Notes under the pieces: model-generated
Seen by the model: only the letters and a program-made list of their open reading frames with translations
What the model was told of the DNA's origin: nothing
The model's database searches: none
Shown: piece by piece, positions 42,730-53,220 of the stretch
Layout of the letters: every line of letters begins with the position of its first letter
How positions within the stretch are numbered: position 1 is the first letter of the stretch
Position numbers and translations under genes: made by a program
Source of the DNA: Streptomyces minutiscleroticus
Lineage (GTDB): Bacteria; Actinomycetota; Actinomycetes; Streptomycetales; Streptomycetaceae
DNA length: 64,000 bases
Direction: 5' to 3'
Assembly: GCF_014650875.1 (NCBI RefSeq)
Contig: NZ_BMVU01000019.1
Span: 62,001 to 126,000 of the forward strand

Positions 42730-42772
42730 GCCGTCCGGCCGGGCCGCGCACCGCGTGTCCCGGCCGGACGGC
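42730..42772 (+). terminator. Terminator after the DUF1906 gene
   Basis: Perfect 14-bp arms (42730-42743 / 42759-42772), 15-base loop, 47 bases after the stop. Confidence 0.75.
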
Positions 42773-42955
42773 GCTCGGGCTCCGGGGCGGCCGCAGGACC
42801 TCCCCTCCCGCCGCCCCGGGGTTCTCGGGGGCGGACCCTCATCGCCCCTCACGACGGTGTCCACCTTCAGGAGGTGGAGCCCGCACCCCTCCTACAACCT
42901 GAGGCGGACACGGCTTCGGGACCTGCGGCCGATCCGCCGGAACGAGGGGCGAACC

Positions 42956-42961
42956 TAGCGT
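42956..42961 (+). promoter_or_regulatory. -10 box TAGCGT of the sigma-factor gene
   Basis: TAGCGT-N6-ATG. The six bases contain GGAG only 2 bases from ATG, too close for a standard ribosome site, so a leaderless start is likelier. Confidence 0.5.
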
Positions 42962-42967
42962 GGAGCC

Positions 42968-43513
42968 ATGACCACAGCCGTATGCACCAGCGCTTCGAGC
43001 GCCGCGACGCGGGACCTCGCCTACCCGTCGTTCTCGTCGTACATGGCGGCCCGCCAGCCGGTGCTGCTGCGCACCGCCCGCTCGCTCACCGCGAACCCGA
43101 ACGACGCCGAGGACCTGCTGCAGACCGCGCTGACCAAGACGTACGTCGCGTGGGAGCGGATCGAGGACCACCGGGCGCTGGACGGCTACGTGCGCCGTGC
43201 GCTGGTCAACACCCGGACCTCGCAGTGGCGCAAGCGGAAGGTCGACGAGTTCGCGTGCGACGAGCTGCCGGAGCCGGACGCGGTCCCGGCCGGGGACCCC
43301 GCCGAGCAGCAGGCGCTGCGCGACGCGATGTGGCGGGCGATCACGAAGCTGCCGGCCAGGCAGCGGGCGATGGTCGTCCTGAGGTACTACGAGGACCTCA
43401 GCGAGGCGCAGACGGCCGAGGTGCTGGGCGTGTCCATCGGCACGGTGAAGAGCGCGGTCTCCCGGGCGCTGGGCAAGCTCCGCGAGGACCCGGAGCTCGG
43501 TCCCGTCCGCTGA
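42968..43513 (+). CDS. SigE-family ECF RNA polymerase sigma factor
   Basis: 181 residues. Region 2: SYMAARQPVLLRTARSLTANPNDAEDLLQTALTKTYVAW, with the core-binding and -10 recognition helices. Region 4: LPARQRAMVVLRYYEDLSEAQTAEVLGVSIGTVKSAVSRAL, the -35-binding helix-turn-helix. It belongs to the group called SigE family or sigma-70 ECF41/50-like in actinobacteria. No anti-sigma factor gene is adjacent; the DUF1906 gene lies upstream. Target regulon unknown. Confidence 0.92.
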   Translation: MTTAVCTSASSAATRDLAYPSFSSYMAARQPVLLRTARSLTANPNDAEDLLQTALTKTYVAWERIEDHRALDGYVRRALVNTRTSQWRKRKVDEFACDELPEPDAVPAGDPAEQQALRDAMWRAITKLPARQRAMVVLRYYEDLSEAQTAEVLGVSIGTVKSAVSRALGKLREDPELGPVR

Positions 43514-43647
43514 GGCGTACGGGGCCCTGAAGGCGCTTCGCGGGGGAGGCGGCAAAACGGCCGCGGGAGAGGGCAGGGGCCCGGGGGACCGGTCGCCGGT
43601 GTGCCGCGTGGGGGCACCGTGACGTGATCGATCGGACAGCACTAGTG

Positions 43648-43665
43648 ACATACCGCGCGGTATGT
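43648..43665. promoter_or_regulatory. Perfect 18-bp palindrome ACATACCGCGCGGTATGT, TetR-type operator
   Basis: An uninterrupted 18-bp palindrome centred about 67 bp before the acyl-CoA synthetase start. (N)TACCG-N2-CGGTA(N) half-sites are typical TetR-family operators in fatty-acid catabolism. No TetR gene is adjacent, so the regulator is elsewhere. Confidence 0.7.
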
Positions 43666-43722
43666 GCGCAGAATCAGGCCACCTTGACCACCGCGCAGGC
43701 AATGTCGCCCCGGGAGGACGCC

Positions 43723-45381
<1,659 letters not shown>

Positions 45382-45516
45382 GGGCCGTACGCGGCGGCCG
45401 TCGGGGAGCGGCCGGACCCGCAGGACCCGCCGCAGGACCCCGCGGGACCCGCCGGACCTCCTCGGACCGGCGGGTCCTCCGCGTACGGACGGGCGGGCCC
45501 GCCGGGCGCGGGCGGC

Positions 45517-48500
45517 TCAGTTGGTGCCGATGCGGGCCAGCAGGTCCACGATCCGGCTCTGCACCTCTTCGCTGGTCGAGCGCTCCGCGAGGAACAGGAC
45601 CGTCTCCCCCGACGCGAGCCGCGGCAGCTCGGCCTGGTCCACGGCGGCGGTGTAGACGACCAGCGGGGTGCGGTTGAGCTGCCCGTTGGCGCGCAGCCAG
45701 TCCACGATGCCCGAGCGTCGGCGGCGTACCTGCATCAGGTCCATCACGACGAGGTTCGGCCGCATCTGCGCGGCCAGCGTCACCGCGTCCGCGTCGCTGG
45801 AGGCCCGCGCCACCTGCATGCCGCGCCGCTCCAGCGTGGCGGTCAGCGCGAGCGCGATCTCCGCGTGCTCCTCGATGAGCAGCACCCGCGGCGGGTGCTG
45901 CTCGCTGTCGCGCGGGGCCAGCGCCTTGAGCAGGACGGCGGGGTCGGCGCCGTACGCCGCCTCGCGCGTCGCCTGCCCGAGGCCCGCCGTCACCAGCACC
46001 GGCACCTCGGCCGCGACGGCCGCGGTGCGCAGGGACTGCAGGGCCGTGCGCGTGATGGGGCCGGTGAGCGGGTCGACGAAGAGCGCGGCCGGGAACGCCG
46101 CGATCTGCGCGTCGACCTCGTCGCGCGAGTTCACGATCACCGGACGGTAGCCGCGGTCGCTCAGCGCCTGCTGCGTCGTCACGTCCGGCGCCGGCCAGAC
46201 CAGCAGCCGGCGCGGGTTGTCCAGCGGCTCCGGGGGCAGCTCGTCGTCCATCGGCCGCGGGTGCGGCTGGTCGGCGACCTCGACCGCGCCACCGGGGCCG
46301 TCGAGCATCTCCGGACCCTCGTCGGCGTTCTCGTCCGGGGCCCCTATGGCGTACGACCGGCCGGTGCCCTCGGTGCCGAGCCGGGGCTGCGGTGCGGCGG
46401 GCCGGCCGGGCGGCGGTGTCCGGTCCGGGAGCTGCGTGTGCCCGGTGGAGTGGGCGGGCTGCGCGGCCCGGGGCGGCTGCCCGGGGACGGGCGGCGCCGC
46501 CTGGGCGGCCTGCTGCGGGTGCGGGCGGGCCCCGGTCTCCGGGTGCTCGGCGGCGGGCTCGGTGCGGGTGCCGAGCTTGCGGCGGCGGCCCGAGCCGTTC
46601 GTCTGCTGCGGCGGCGGGGTCGGTGCCTGGGGCTGCGCCCCCGTCCGCTGCCGCGGCGGCAGGGAACGGGACCGGGGCAGCGGCTGGGGGGCCGGCGGCA
46701 CGGGCCCGTCGGGCGGGGGCGGGACCGGCGCGGGCTGCTGCGCGTCGGTCATCTGCCGTCCGAACGGCACGCCCTGCCCGAGCGTCCGCACGCTTATGGC
46801 ACGGCCCTGCGTCGAGTCGGGGTCGACCGGCGCGGCGGCCTCGGCGGGCAGCGGCTGGGCGGCCCGCGGCGGCACCGCGCGCTCCGGGGGCAGCGGGGCG
46901 CCGCCGGCCGGCACGGGGTGCGGGGCCGCGTCCGCCGCCGTGCCCGGCGGGGCGACCGGTACGTCAGGGGTGTCCGGCTCGTCGTCCTCGTCGCCCTCGT
47001 CGGCGAGGAAGGCGCGGACGCCCGGGGGCACGGCGGTGTGCGCGGCCGCCGGTGCGTCGGGGGTGCCGGGCCAGGGCCGGGGCGCCGCGGGCTCCTGCGG
47101 CCGGGCGGCACCGGGCGGTACGGGGACGCCGGTGCCCGGGGTGCCCGCGGGCGCGTCCGACCACGCCTGCGGCTGCGGGGCGCCGGGCCGCGCGCCGGGC
47201 TGCTGCGGCGCGGCGGCGGGCACGGGCGCGCCCGGCGGTCCGTCCGCGGGACGCGGGGCCGGAGCCTGCGCGGCGGCCGCCTGTCCGGGCACTCCCTGCG
47301 GAGGAACGGCCGGACCGGGGACGGCCTGACCCGGGACGGCCGGATCGGGAACAGCCGGACCGGGGACGGCCGGACCAGGGACGACGGGTCCCGGAGCGGC
47401 CGGACCGGGGACGGGCTGACCGGGGGTGGCGGGGCCCTGCGCGGCCGGTCCCGGGACGCCGGGAGCCGGTGCGGCCGGACCGGGGACACCCGGGTGCGGA
47501 ACCGCCTGGCCGGGCAGCGGACGGACGGCCTGCCCCGGAACGGGGGCCGGCACCGGCTGCCCCACGGGTGCCTGACCGGGGACCGGTACCGGCTGTCCGG
47601 CGGGTGCCTGACCGGGGACCGGTACCGGCTGCCCGGCGGGCGCCTGACCGGGGACCGGCTGCGGGCCGGCCACCGGGGCGGCCTGTCCGGGAAGGGGCGC
47701 CGGCACCGGCTGCGCGCCGGCGGCCGGGGCGGCCTGCGCGGGCACCGGGGCCGCCTCCTGCCCGGGGGCGGGCCGGGCCCGTCGGCGTCCGGCCGGCGCC
47801 TGCACCGGGTGCGGCTGCGGCGGGGTGTGGTCGTCGGCGGCGTCGTGCGGCGCCGTGTCGTGGCGGCCCTCGTCGGCCTGCTCCGCGGCCCGGGCCTGCC
47901 GGGCGGCGTACTCGGGCGAGCGGTCGGCCTCCGCCGGGGGCAGTGCGAACACCGGGCGCGGGCCCGCCTCCTGGGCGGCCGCCCGCTCCTGGGCCGCGGC
48001 CAGCGCGCGGCGGCGCCGGCCGGTCGGCTGCGCCTCGCCGGCCGGTTCCGCGCCGGGCGCGGGCAGGGCCGGCGGCAGGGCGGCCTGCGCCTCGTCGTGC
48101 CGGACGCGGTGTCCCCCGGGGGGAGCGGGCACGCCCTGCGGCGGCACCGTCTTCCCGAGCCCGGTGGCGGCGGTGCCCGCGGCATGCTCGGCGGCGGTCA
48201 CGACGGCGCCCTCGGAGACGCTCCCGTCCTCGGCCGGGCTCGGCCGGCCGCGCCGCCGTCCCGTACCGCCGGAGGCCGCGGCGTCCTCGCCGGGGTGCTG
48301 GGCGGGCACCACGGCCGGGGCCTGCTCCGCCTCCGCGGCGGCCCGCCTGCGGCGCCGCCCGGTGGGCACGGCCGCCTCGCCGTCCGCGGGGGCCTCGGGC
48401 CCGTCCGGCACCTCGCCGAGGAAGGCGTCGACCGAGGAGCGGCGGGCCCGCCGCCGGCCGCCGCCCTGCGGTACGGCCTGCTCGGGCAGCGCGACCTCGG

Positions 48501-50280
48501 CACCGGCCGCCTCGGGTCCGATCGCCTCGGGTCCGGCGGGGGCGGGCGCGGGAGCGGCCGCCGGGAGGTCCGCGATCGCCACCCCGGCGACCGCCGCCGG
48601 GTCCGGCGCGACGGTGCCCGCGCCCTCGCCCAGCGGCACCTCCAGGACGAACGCGCTGCCGCTCATCCCGGGCACCTCGTGCGTCTGCAGCACGCCGCCG
48701 TGCGCGCGGACGATCCCGCGCACGATCGGCTCGTGCACCGGGTCGCCGCCGGAGTACGGCCCGCGCACCTCGATGCGAACGACCTCGCCGCGCTGGGCGG
48801 CGGCCACGACGACCGTGTTGTCCATGTAGCCGCCGGCCGAGACCGGGGCGTTGCCCGTGGCGTCGACGCCCGCGACGTCGGCGATCAGGTGCGCCAGCGC
48901 GGCGGCCAGGCGCTGCGGGTCCACCTGGGCCTCGATGGGCGGCGCGTGCACGGCGAACTGCACCCGGCCGGGGCCGATCAGCTCGACGGCCCCGTCGACA
49001 CCGGCCGCGACGACCGCGTCGAGCATCACGTTCGTGCGCGTGATCTCCTCGGCCCCGGCGTCCAGGCGCTGGTAGGCGAGGACGTTGTCGACGAGCGTGG
49101 TGATCCGCGAGTAGCCGGCGGTCAGGTGGTGCAGCACCTGGTTGGCCTCGGGCCACAGCTGCCCGGCGTCGTCGGCGGCGAGCGCGGCCAGCTCGGTGCG
49201 GAGCTGGTCGAGCGGGCCGCGCAGGGAGCGCCCGAGCACGGCGAGCAGCTGGTCGTGCCGGGCCGCCAGGGCCTCGTACCGGTCCTTCTCGCGCTCGGCG
49301 AGGGCGGCGTACCGGTCCTCGCCCGCGGCGATCTCCTCCTCGTGCCGCTCGCGCAGCTCGGTGAGGGCGGCCTCGTGCTCCTCGGCCGCGCGGGCCAGGG
49401 CGGCCGCGTGCTCCTCCGCGGCCTCGGCGAGCTCCCGCTCGTGGCGCTCCTCGGCCGCCTGCTTCTCCTCGGCGAGGGCGTCGTAGGGGCGGCGGTCGGT
49501 GAAGGTCATCACGGCGCCGACGAGCTGGTCGCCGTCGCGCACGGGCGAGGTCGTCAGGTCGACCGGGACCTTGTCGCCGCTCTTGGACCACAGCACCTGG
49601 CCGCGCACCCGGTGCTTGCGCCCGGAGCGCAGGGTGTCGGCGAGCGGCGACTCCGCGTACGGGAACGGCCCGCCGTCGGCCCGCGAGTGCAGGATCAGCG
49701 TGTGCAGCTCCCGGCCGCCGAGCTCGTTGGCGCGGTAGCCGAGGATCTGGGCGGCGGCCGGGTTGACCAGCACGATCCGGCCGTCGGTGTCGGTGCCGAC
49801 GACGCCCTCGGCGGCCGCGCGCAGGATCATCTCGGTCTGCCGCTGCGACCGGGCCAGTTCGGCCTCGGTGTCGACGGTCCCCGTCAGGTCCCGCACGACG
49901 AGCATGAGCAGTTCGTCGCCGGAGTAGCCGTGACCGTCGTACGCCTGCTGGCCGTTCTCCAGGTTCGCGCTGGTGACCTCGACGGGGAACTCGCTGCCGT
50001 CGGTCCTGCGGGCGATCATCCGGGTCGGCTTGGTGCGGCCGCTGCGGTCCATGGTGTCGGGCCGCCGCATGGAGCCGGGGATCAGCCGCGAGTCGAACTG
50101 CGGCAGCAGGTCGAGCAGTCCGCGCCCGACCAGGGCGGTGCCCGGGGTCTCGAAGGCCTCCAGGGCGATGGTGTTGGCGTTGACGACCGTCCCGTTCGCG
50201 TTGACCAGGACCAAGGCGTCGGGGAGTGCGTCGAGTATGGCTGCGAGGCGAGCAGCGCCTCGGGATGGCCTGCTGCTCAC
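45517..50280 (-). CDS. Giant PAS / degenerate histidine kinase / receiver protein with Pro-Ala repeat linker
   Basis: About 1587 residues from GTG 50280 (AGGAGG 10 bases upstream). Order: PAS 1 (LDALPDALVLVNANGTVVNAN), PAS 2 (MILRAAAEGVVGTDTDGRIVLVNP), a Glu/Ala coiled coil, a kinase-like segment LAVLGRSLRGPLDQL in which the phosphoacceptor His of SHELRTPL is Arg or missing, and a weak HATPase (HEPIVRGIVRAHGG). Some 700 residues of Pro/Ala/Gly/Gln-rich linker follow with PVPGQAPAGQ and PGPAV repeats, then two receiver-like modules; the last has Asp in LVVMDLMQ. A signalling scaffold is likely rather than an active kinase. No obvious partner is adjacent. Confidence 0.8.
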   Translation of the reverse strand: MSSRPSRGAARLAAILDALPDALVLVNANGTVVNANTIALEAFETPGTALVGRGLLDLLPQFDSRLIPGSMRRPDTMDRSGRTKPTRMIARRTDGSEFPVEVTSANLENGQQAYDGHGYSGDELLMLVVRDLTGTVDTEAELARSQRQTEMILRAAAEGVVGTDTDGRIVLVNPAAAQILGYRANELGGRELHTLILHSRADGGPFPYAESPLADTLRSGRKHRVRGQVLWSKSGDKVPVDLTTSPVRDGDQLVGAVMTFTDRRPYDALAEEKQAAEERHERELAEAAEEHAAALARAAEEHEAALTELRERHEEEIAAGEDRYAALAEREKDRYEALAARHDQLLAVLGRSLRGPLDQLRTELAALAADDAGQLWPEANQVLHHLTAGYSRITTLVDNVLAYQRLDAGAEEITRTNVMLDAVVAAGVDGAVELIGPGRVQFAVHAPPIEAQVDPQRLAAALAHLIADVAGVDATGNAPVSAGGYMDNTVVVAAAQRGEVVRIEVRGPYSGGDPVHEPIVRGIVRAHGGVLQTHEVPGMSGSAFVLEVPLGEGAGTVAPDPAAVAGVAIADLPAAAPAPAPAGPEAIGPEAAGAEVALPEQAVPQGGGRRRARRSSVDAFLGEVPDGPEAPADGEAAVPTGRRRRRAAAEAEQAPAVVPAQHPGEDAAASGGTGRRRGRPSPAEDGSVSEGAVVTAAEHAAGTAATGLGKTVPPQGVPAPPGGHRVRHDEAQAALPPALPAPGAEPAGEAQPTGRRRRALAAAQERAAAQEAGPRPVFALPPAEADRSPEYAARQARAAEQADEGRHDTAPHDAADDHTPPQPHPVQAPAGRRRARPAPGQEAAPVPAQAAPAAGAQPVPAPLPGQAAPVAGPQPVPGQAPAGQPVPVPGQAPAGQPVPVPGQAPVGQPVPAPVPGQAVRPLPGQAVPHPGVPGPAAPAPGVPGPAAQGPATPGQPVPGPAAPGPVVPGPAVPGPAVPDPAVPGQAVPGPAVPPQGVPGQAAAAQAPAPRPADGPPGAPVPAAAPQQPGARPGAPQPQAWSDAPAGTPGTGVPVPPGAARPQEPAAPRPWPGTPDAPAAAHTAVPPGVRAFLADEGDEDDEPDTPDVPVAPPGTAADAAPHPVPAGGAPLPPERAVPPRAAQPLPAEAAAPVDPDSTQGRAISVRTLGQGVPFGRQMTDAQQPAPVPPPPDGPVPPAPQPLPRSRSLPPRQRTGAQPQAPTPPPQQTNGSGRRRKLGTRTEPAAEHPETGARPHPQQAAQAAPPVPGQPPRAAQPAHSTGHTQLPDRTPPPGRPAAPQPRLGTEGTGRSYAIGAPDENADEGPEMLDGPGGAVEVADQPHPRPMDDELPPEPLDNPRRLLVWPAPDVTTQQALSDRGYRPVIVNSRDEVDAQIAAFPAALFVDPLTGPITRTALQSLRTAAVAAEVPVLVTAGLGQATREAAYGADPAVLLKALAPRDSEQHPPRVLLIEEHAEIALALTATLERRGMQVARASSDADAVTLAAQMRPNLVVMDLMQVRRRRSGIVDWLRANGQLNRTPLVVYTAAVDQAELPRLASGETVLFLAERSTSEEVQSRIVDLLARIGTN
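47290..47660 (-). repeat. 15-bp and 36-bp in-frame repeats in the giant protein linker
   Basis: About eight 15-bp units (GCCGGACCGGGGACG core) near 47300-47420 encode PGPAV-like pentapeptides. Next to them three 36-bp units near 47550-47657 encode 12-residue PVPGQAPAGQ-type repeats. Confidence 0.8.
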
Positions 50281-50556
50281 GAGACGCTTCCCTCCTGTTA
50301 CCGCACCTTGCCGACCGCGGGGACCATCTTGCCAATCGGTCCGCGACGTGTCACGCGGGGAGTCTACGGCCACGGGGTGCGCCGGCGGTGCCGGATGAGA
50401 GGGAGGTCGCATGCGGAAGCGAGGAGCGAGAACCGCGGAACCCGTGACCGCGCGGCCGCTCGCACGGGCCGCCCGGCCGGCCTCCCGCAGGCCCGCGGGC
50501 GGCCGCCGGAGCGCACCGGCCCGGCGGCGTGCCGCACCGTCCCCGCGCCGTCCGGC

Positions 50557-51012
50557 TCAGTGCTCCGACAGGTCGGGCAGGAGCGGCACCAGGGCGTCCC
50601 AGCGCTTGATCTGGCACCCGTCCCCGCGCTCGTACGTCGCGTCGACGGGCCGCCCGGCCCAGGTGCCCGTGATCCGGGCGGCGGCCGGACCGCCGTACTG
50701 CATGGTGCACAGCGTGTCCTCCGGCATCGGGGCGAAGGGGTCGCGGCCCCAAGTGGTGCGCCTGTCCAGCAGGTCGCAGGCGTCCCGGGCGTCCGGGTGC
50801 GTTCCTCCCGACGGATGACAGGAGAGCTCGTACGTCCCGTCCTGCCCGGTGCCGGTGCCGTGGACCGCGACGGTGAGGTGGTCGTCTCCCCCGTGCGCGG
50901 CGGGTGCCGTGGACGGCGGGACCGCCGTGGCGTACGCGGCCGGGGGTACCGCCGAGAGCGCGGTGAGCGTGGCGGCGGCGGAGGCGGTGGTGAGCAGGAG
51001 ACGGCGCAGCAT
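50557..51012 (-). CDS. Streptomyces subtilisin inhibitor (SSI) family secreted protease inhibitor
   Basis: 151 residues: Sec signal to AAYATA, then an SSI domain of about 110 residues with the paired Cys pattern ELSCHPSGGTHPDARDACDLL and LCTMQYGGPAAARITGTWAGRPVDATYERGDGC. The reactive loop CTMQY places Met at P1 by analogy with SSI (CPMVY), so subtilisin-like targets are expected. GGAG 6 bases before ATG. In Streptomyces such inhibitors control extracellular proteases in development. Confidence 0.92.
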   Translation of the reverse strand: MLRRLLLTTASAAATLTALSAVPPAAYATAVPPSTAPAAHGGDDHLTVAVHGTGTGQDGTYELSCHPSGGTHPDARDACDLLDRRTTWGRDPFAPMPEDTLCTMQYGGPAAARITGTWAGRPVDATYERGDGCQIKRWDALVPLLPDLSEH

Positions 51013-51056
51013 GGGAGCTCCACGGGCGGGCGGACGCGGTGGCGTCGGACGGGGGA

Positions 51057-51092
51057 GGCGGCGCGCCGGCCGGTGTCGGCCGGCGCGCCGCC
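51057..51092 (-). promoter_or_regulatory. Very strong hairpin upstream of the SSI gene
   Basis: Perfect 16-bp GC stem (51057-51072 / 51077-51092) with a GTGT loop, 45-80 bases before the SSI start codon. It would be in the 5' leader if transcription starts further upstream, or else it terminates something unseen. Confidence 0.5.
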
Positions 51093-51254
51093 GGCTGTGG
51101 GTGAGCGGCGGGAGGGGCGGGAGGGGCGGCGGTGAGGGGGACGGATCCGGTCGGTGCGGCGGGGCGTGAAGGGGCGCGCGCCCCGCTCCCTCCAACGAGA
51201 CCGGACGCGTGACGTTGCGCCGCGAGCCGGGCTTTGCCCTCTGGCCTGCCTGCC

Positions 51255-51260
51255 TAGTAC
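51255..51260 (+). promoter_or_regulatory. Candidate -10 (TAGTAC) of tRNA-Ser(GCT)
   Basis: TTGCCC at 51234-51239 and TAGTAC at 51255-51260, 15 bases apart, about 85 bases before the tRNA. Confidence 0.35.
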
Positions 51261-51341
51261 CGTGGGGGGCGATTGGTGACCGCCCGCTCGGCTGTGTCAT
51301 CATCTGCACGCACCGTTCGCGCTCGCGCGGCTGGTTGTGCT

Positions 51342-51432
51342 GGAGGCGTCGCCTAGTCCGGTCTATGGCGCCGCACTGCTAATGCGGTTTGGGCCTTAAA
51401 GCCCATCGAGGGTTCAAATCCCTCCGCCTCCG
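51342..51432 (+). tRNA. tRNA-Ser(GCT), canonical copy
   Basis: 91 bases: acceptor GGAGGCG/CGCCTCC, anticodon arm CCGCA-CTGCTAA-TGCGG with anticodon GCT and A37, long variable arm, T-arm GAGGG-TTCAAAT-CCCTC, discriminator G, CCA not encoded. Confidence 0.96.
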
Positions 51433-51437
51433 CAGAT

Positions 51438-51469
51438 CCGAAGCCCCGGTCCCAGGACCGGGGCTTCGG
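51438..51469 (+). terminator. Terminator of tRNA-Ser(GCT)
   Basis: Perfect 14-bp stem with a 4-base loop (CCAG), five bases after the tRNA. Confidence 0.85.
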
Positions 51470-51644
51470 CCGTTCCCGGCCCGCGCGTGCCCGGTCCTGG
51501 CATCGGTCCCGGTCCTGGTCCGTGTTTCCGCCCGCCGGTTGTTCCGCGCGGGACCGGCGGGCGGGTCCGGCTCGTGAGTCCCGGTTCGCGGGTTTCCCCG
51601 CCGATCGCGCTCCGGAGGTTCCGCTCCCCTTCGGGTCTTCCTTC

Positions 51645-51790
51645 GGCTCTTCCCCCGGCTCTTCCGGCGCCCGGAACGCTCCCGGCTCCTCCCGGCGCCC
51701 GGAACGCTCCCGATTCTCTGGGTGTCCGGAACACCTTCGGCTCCTTCGGCGTCCGGAACGACCGCCGGCCCGCGTCCCGAAACGGATTCC
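51645..51790. repeat. Intergenic tandem array, 27-28 bp period, four copies
   Basis: CCGGAAC recurs at 51671, 51699, 51726 and 51753, with GGCTCCT(T/C)CGGCG-like sequence between. It lies in the 567-bp spacer between the two tRNA genes; no ORF with a ribosome site is evident there. Confidence 0.8.
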
Positions 51791-51999
51791 GGCCCGGACC
51801 GGGAAACGTCTCCGGCCCGCGAAGCCGCCCCCGCCCCGCCCCGCAGTGCCTTTTCCGGCCCTCGCGAGGATCATTTGTCCAGGTCAGGGAGGGTTTGGCA
51901 ATCGGATTTCGCCTCACGGCGCCAGTCATGTAATGTTGTTCCCGCAACGCCGACCGGGGCGAAAAGCCCGGAAGGAAGAGCACACAACAGAAAAGACAA

Positions 52000-52072
52000 G
52001 CACTCGTAGCTTAACGGATAGAGCATCTGACTACGGATCAGAAGGTTGCAGGTTCGAATCCTGCCGAGTGCA
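52000..52072 (+). tRNA. tRNA-Arg(ACG)
   Basis: 73 bases: acceptor GCACTCG/CGAGTGC, anticodon arm TCTGA-CTACGGA-TCAGA with anticodon ACG, T-arm GCAGG-TTCGAAT-CCTGC, discriminator A, CCA not encoded. A34 is expected to be edited to inosine by TadA. Confidence 0.96.
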
Positions 52073-52078
52073 CACGGA

Positions 52079-52112
52079 CGAGAGGCCCCCGGAGTGATCC
52101 GGGGGCCTCTCG
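52079..52112 (+). terminator. Terminator of tRNA-Arg(ACG)
   Basis: Perfect 15-bp stem with GTGA loop directly after the tRNA. Confidence 0.85.
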
Positions 52113-52157
52113 CGTTGGGCTCACGCGCGGGGTCCACGGACGCGGGAGGTGGCGCGG

Positions 52158-53021
52158 ATGTGGCGGTGTGCCGGGCTGCGGTGGGACGCCGCCGGGACGC
52201 CCGTCCTCGGCTGGGAGGGCGGGCGTGGGAGCGTGCTGGCGCCCGGGAAGCGGATCGCGTTCGCCGTGGCGGCGGGCACGGAGCGCACGTGCGTGGGGGC
52301 CCGGGGGAACGCGTGTCCCGTACGGGCCGCCGTGCCGGGGCGGCGCACGGCCGCCCGGTGCGAGGAGTGCGCGCGGCTCGACCGGGCCCACTCCGTGGCC
52401 GCCGACACCGCCCCCGACGACCCGCGGCCGTACCACGTGTACCTCGCCTGGTTCGGGCCCGGCATGCTCAAGGTGGGGATCACGGCCGTCGAGCGCGGCC
52501 GGGCCCGGCTGCTGGAGCAGGGCGCGGTCGCCTTCTGCCTGCTCGGACGCGGGCCGCTGATGGCCGCGCGGCGGGCCGAGGAGCTGCTGCGCACCGCCCT
52601 GGGCGTGCCCGACCGCATCCCGTACGACGCCAAGCGGGCCGTGCGGACGCGGCTGCCCGGAGCCTCTGAGCGCGCCGCCGAGCTGCGGGAACTGCACGCG
52701 CGGGCGAGCGCGCGCGGCGAGTGGCCCGAGTCCCTGCTGCGGCTGCCCTTCGCGGCGGCCGACCACGAGGACGTGTTCGGGCTCGACCGGCTGCGGCCGG
52801 CGGTGGGCGCCGTCGGCGAGCTGGTCCCCGGCGGCGCGGTGGGCGGGGAGCTGCTGGCCGCCGCAGGGCCCGACCTGCACCTGGACACCGCGCGCGGCGT
52901 CGTCGTCCTCGACACGCGGCTGTTGCCCGGGTGGGAGCTGACCGCGGCGGACGCGGCGGCGGACGGGGTGCCCGAGGTGCCGGTGCGGGAGTTCGGAGGG
53001 GTGCAGGACGGGCTCTTCTGA
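52158..53021 (+). CDS. DUF2797-like zinc-motif protein
   Basis: 287 residues. TCVGARGNACPVR and ARCEECARLDRAH give a four-Cys metal motif; YHVYLAWFGPGMLKVGITAVERGRARLLEQGA is a GIY-YIG-like strand pattern typical of DUF2797 proteins, whose role is unknown. GGGAGG 8 bases before ATG 52158 decides against the GTG at 52149. It follows the tRNA-Arg terminator. Confidence 0.8.
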   Translation: MWRCAGLRWDAAGTPVLGWEGGRGSVLAPGKRIAFAVAAGTERTCVGARGNACPVRAAVPGRRTAARCEECARLDRAHSVAADTAPDDPRPYHVYLAWFGPGMLKVGITAVERGRARLLEQGAVAFCLLGRGPLMAARRAEELLRTALGVPDRIPYDAKRAVRTRLPGASERAAELRELHARASARGEWPESLLRLPFAAADHEDVFGLDRLRPAVGAVGELVPGGAVGGELLAAAGPDLHLDTARGVVVLDTRLLPGWELTAADAAADGVPEVPVREFGGVQDGLF

Positions 53022-53022
53022 G

Positions 53023-53150
53023 CCGTGTTCCGCCGAACCGCGTTCCGCCGGCACCACGCTTCGCCGGACCGGGCTCCTCCGGCACCGTGTTCCGCCGAAC
53101 CGGGCTCCTCCGGCACCGCGTTCCGCCGAACCGTGCTCCGTCGGGTCCGG
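53023..53150. repeat. Intergenic tandem array, 31-bp (15+16) period
   Basis: GTTCCGCCG-type words at 53027, 53042, 53058, 53089 and 53120, with GCTCC(T/G)(C/T)CGG words at 53073, 53104 and 53135: alternating 15 and 16-base steps over about 125 bases after the DUF2797 gene. Confidence 0.8.
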
Positions 53151-53220
53151 GCTCGGGATCTTCCGGGGGCCGCGGAAAGGCGCTGGACGCGGCGCGGCGG
53201 CGGGCCCGACAGTGGGCGGC

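Noticed and set aside
45865..51135. Plus-strand open frame of 1756 codons opposite the giant PAS protein
   Set aside because: Antisense shadow of a Pro/Ala-rich gene; the opposite strand has PAS and receiver motifs and a ribosome site.
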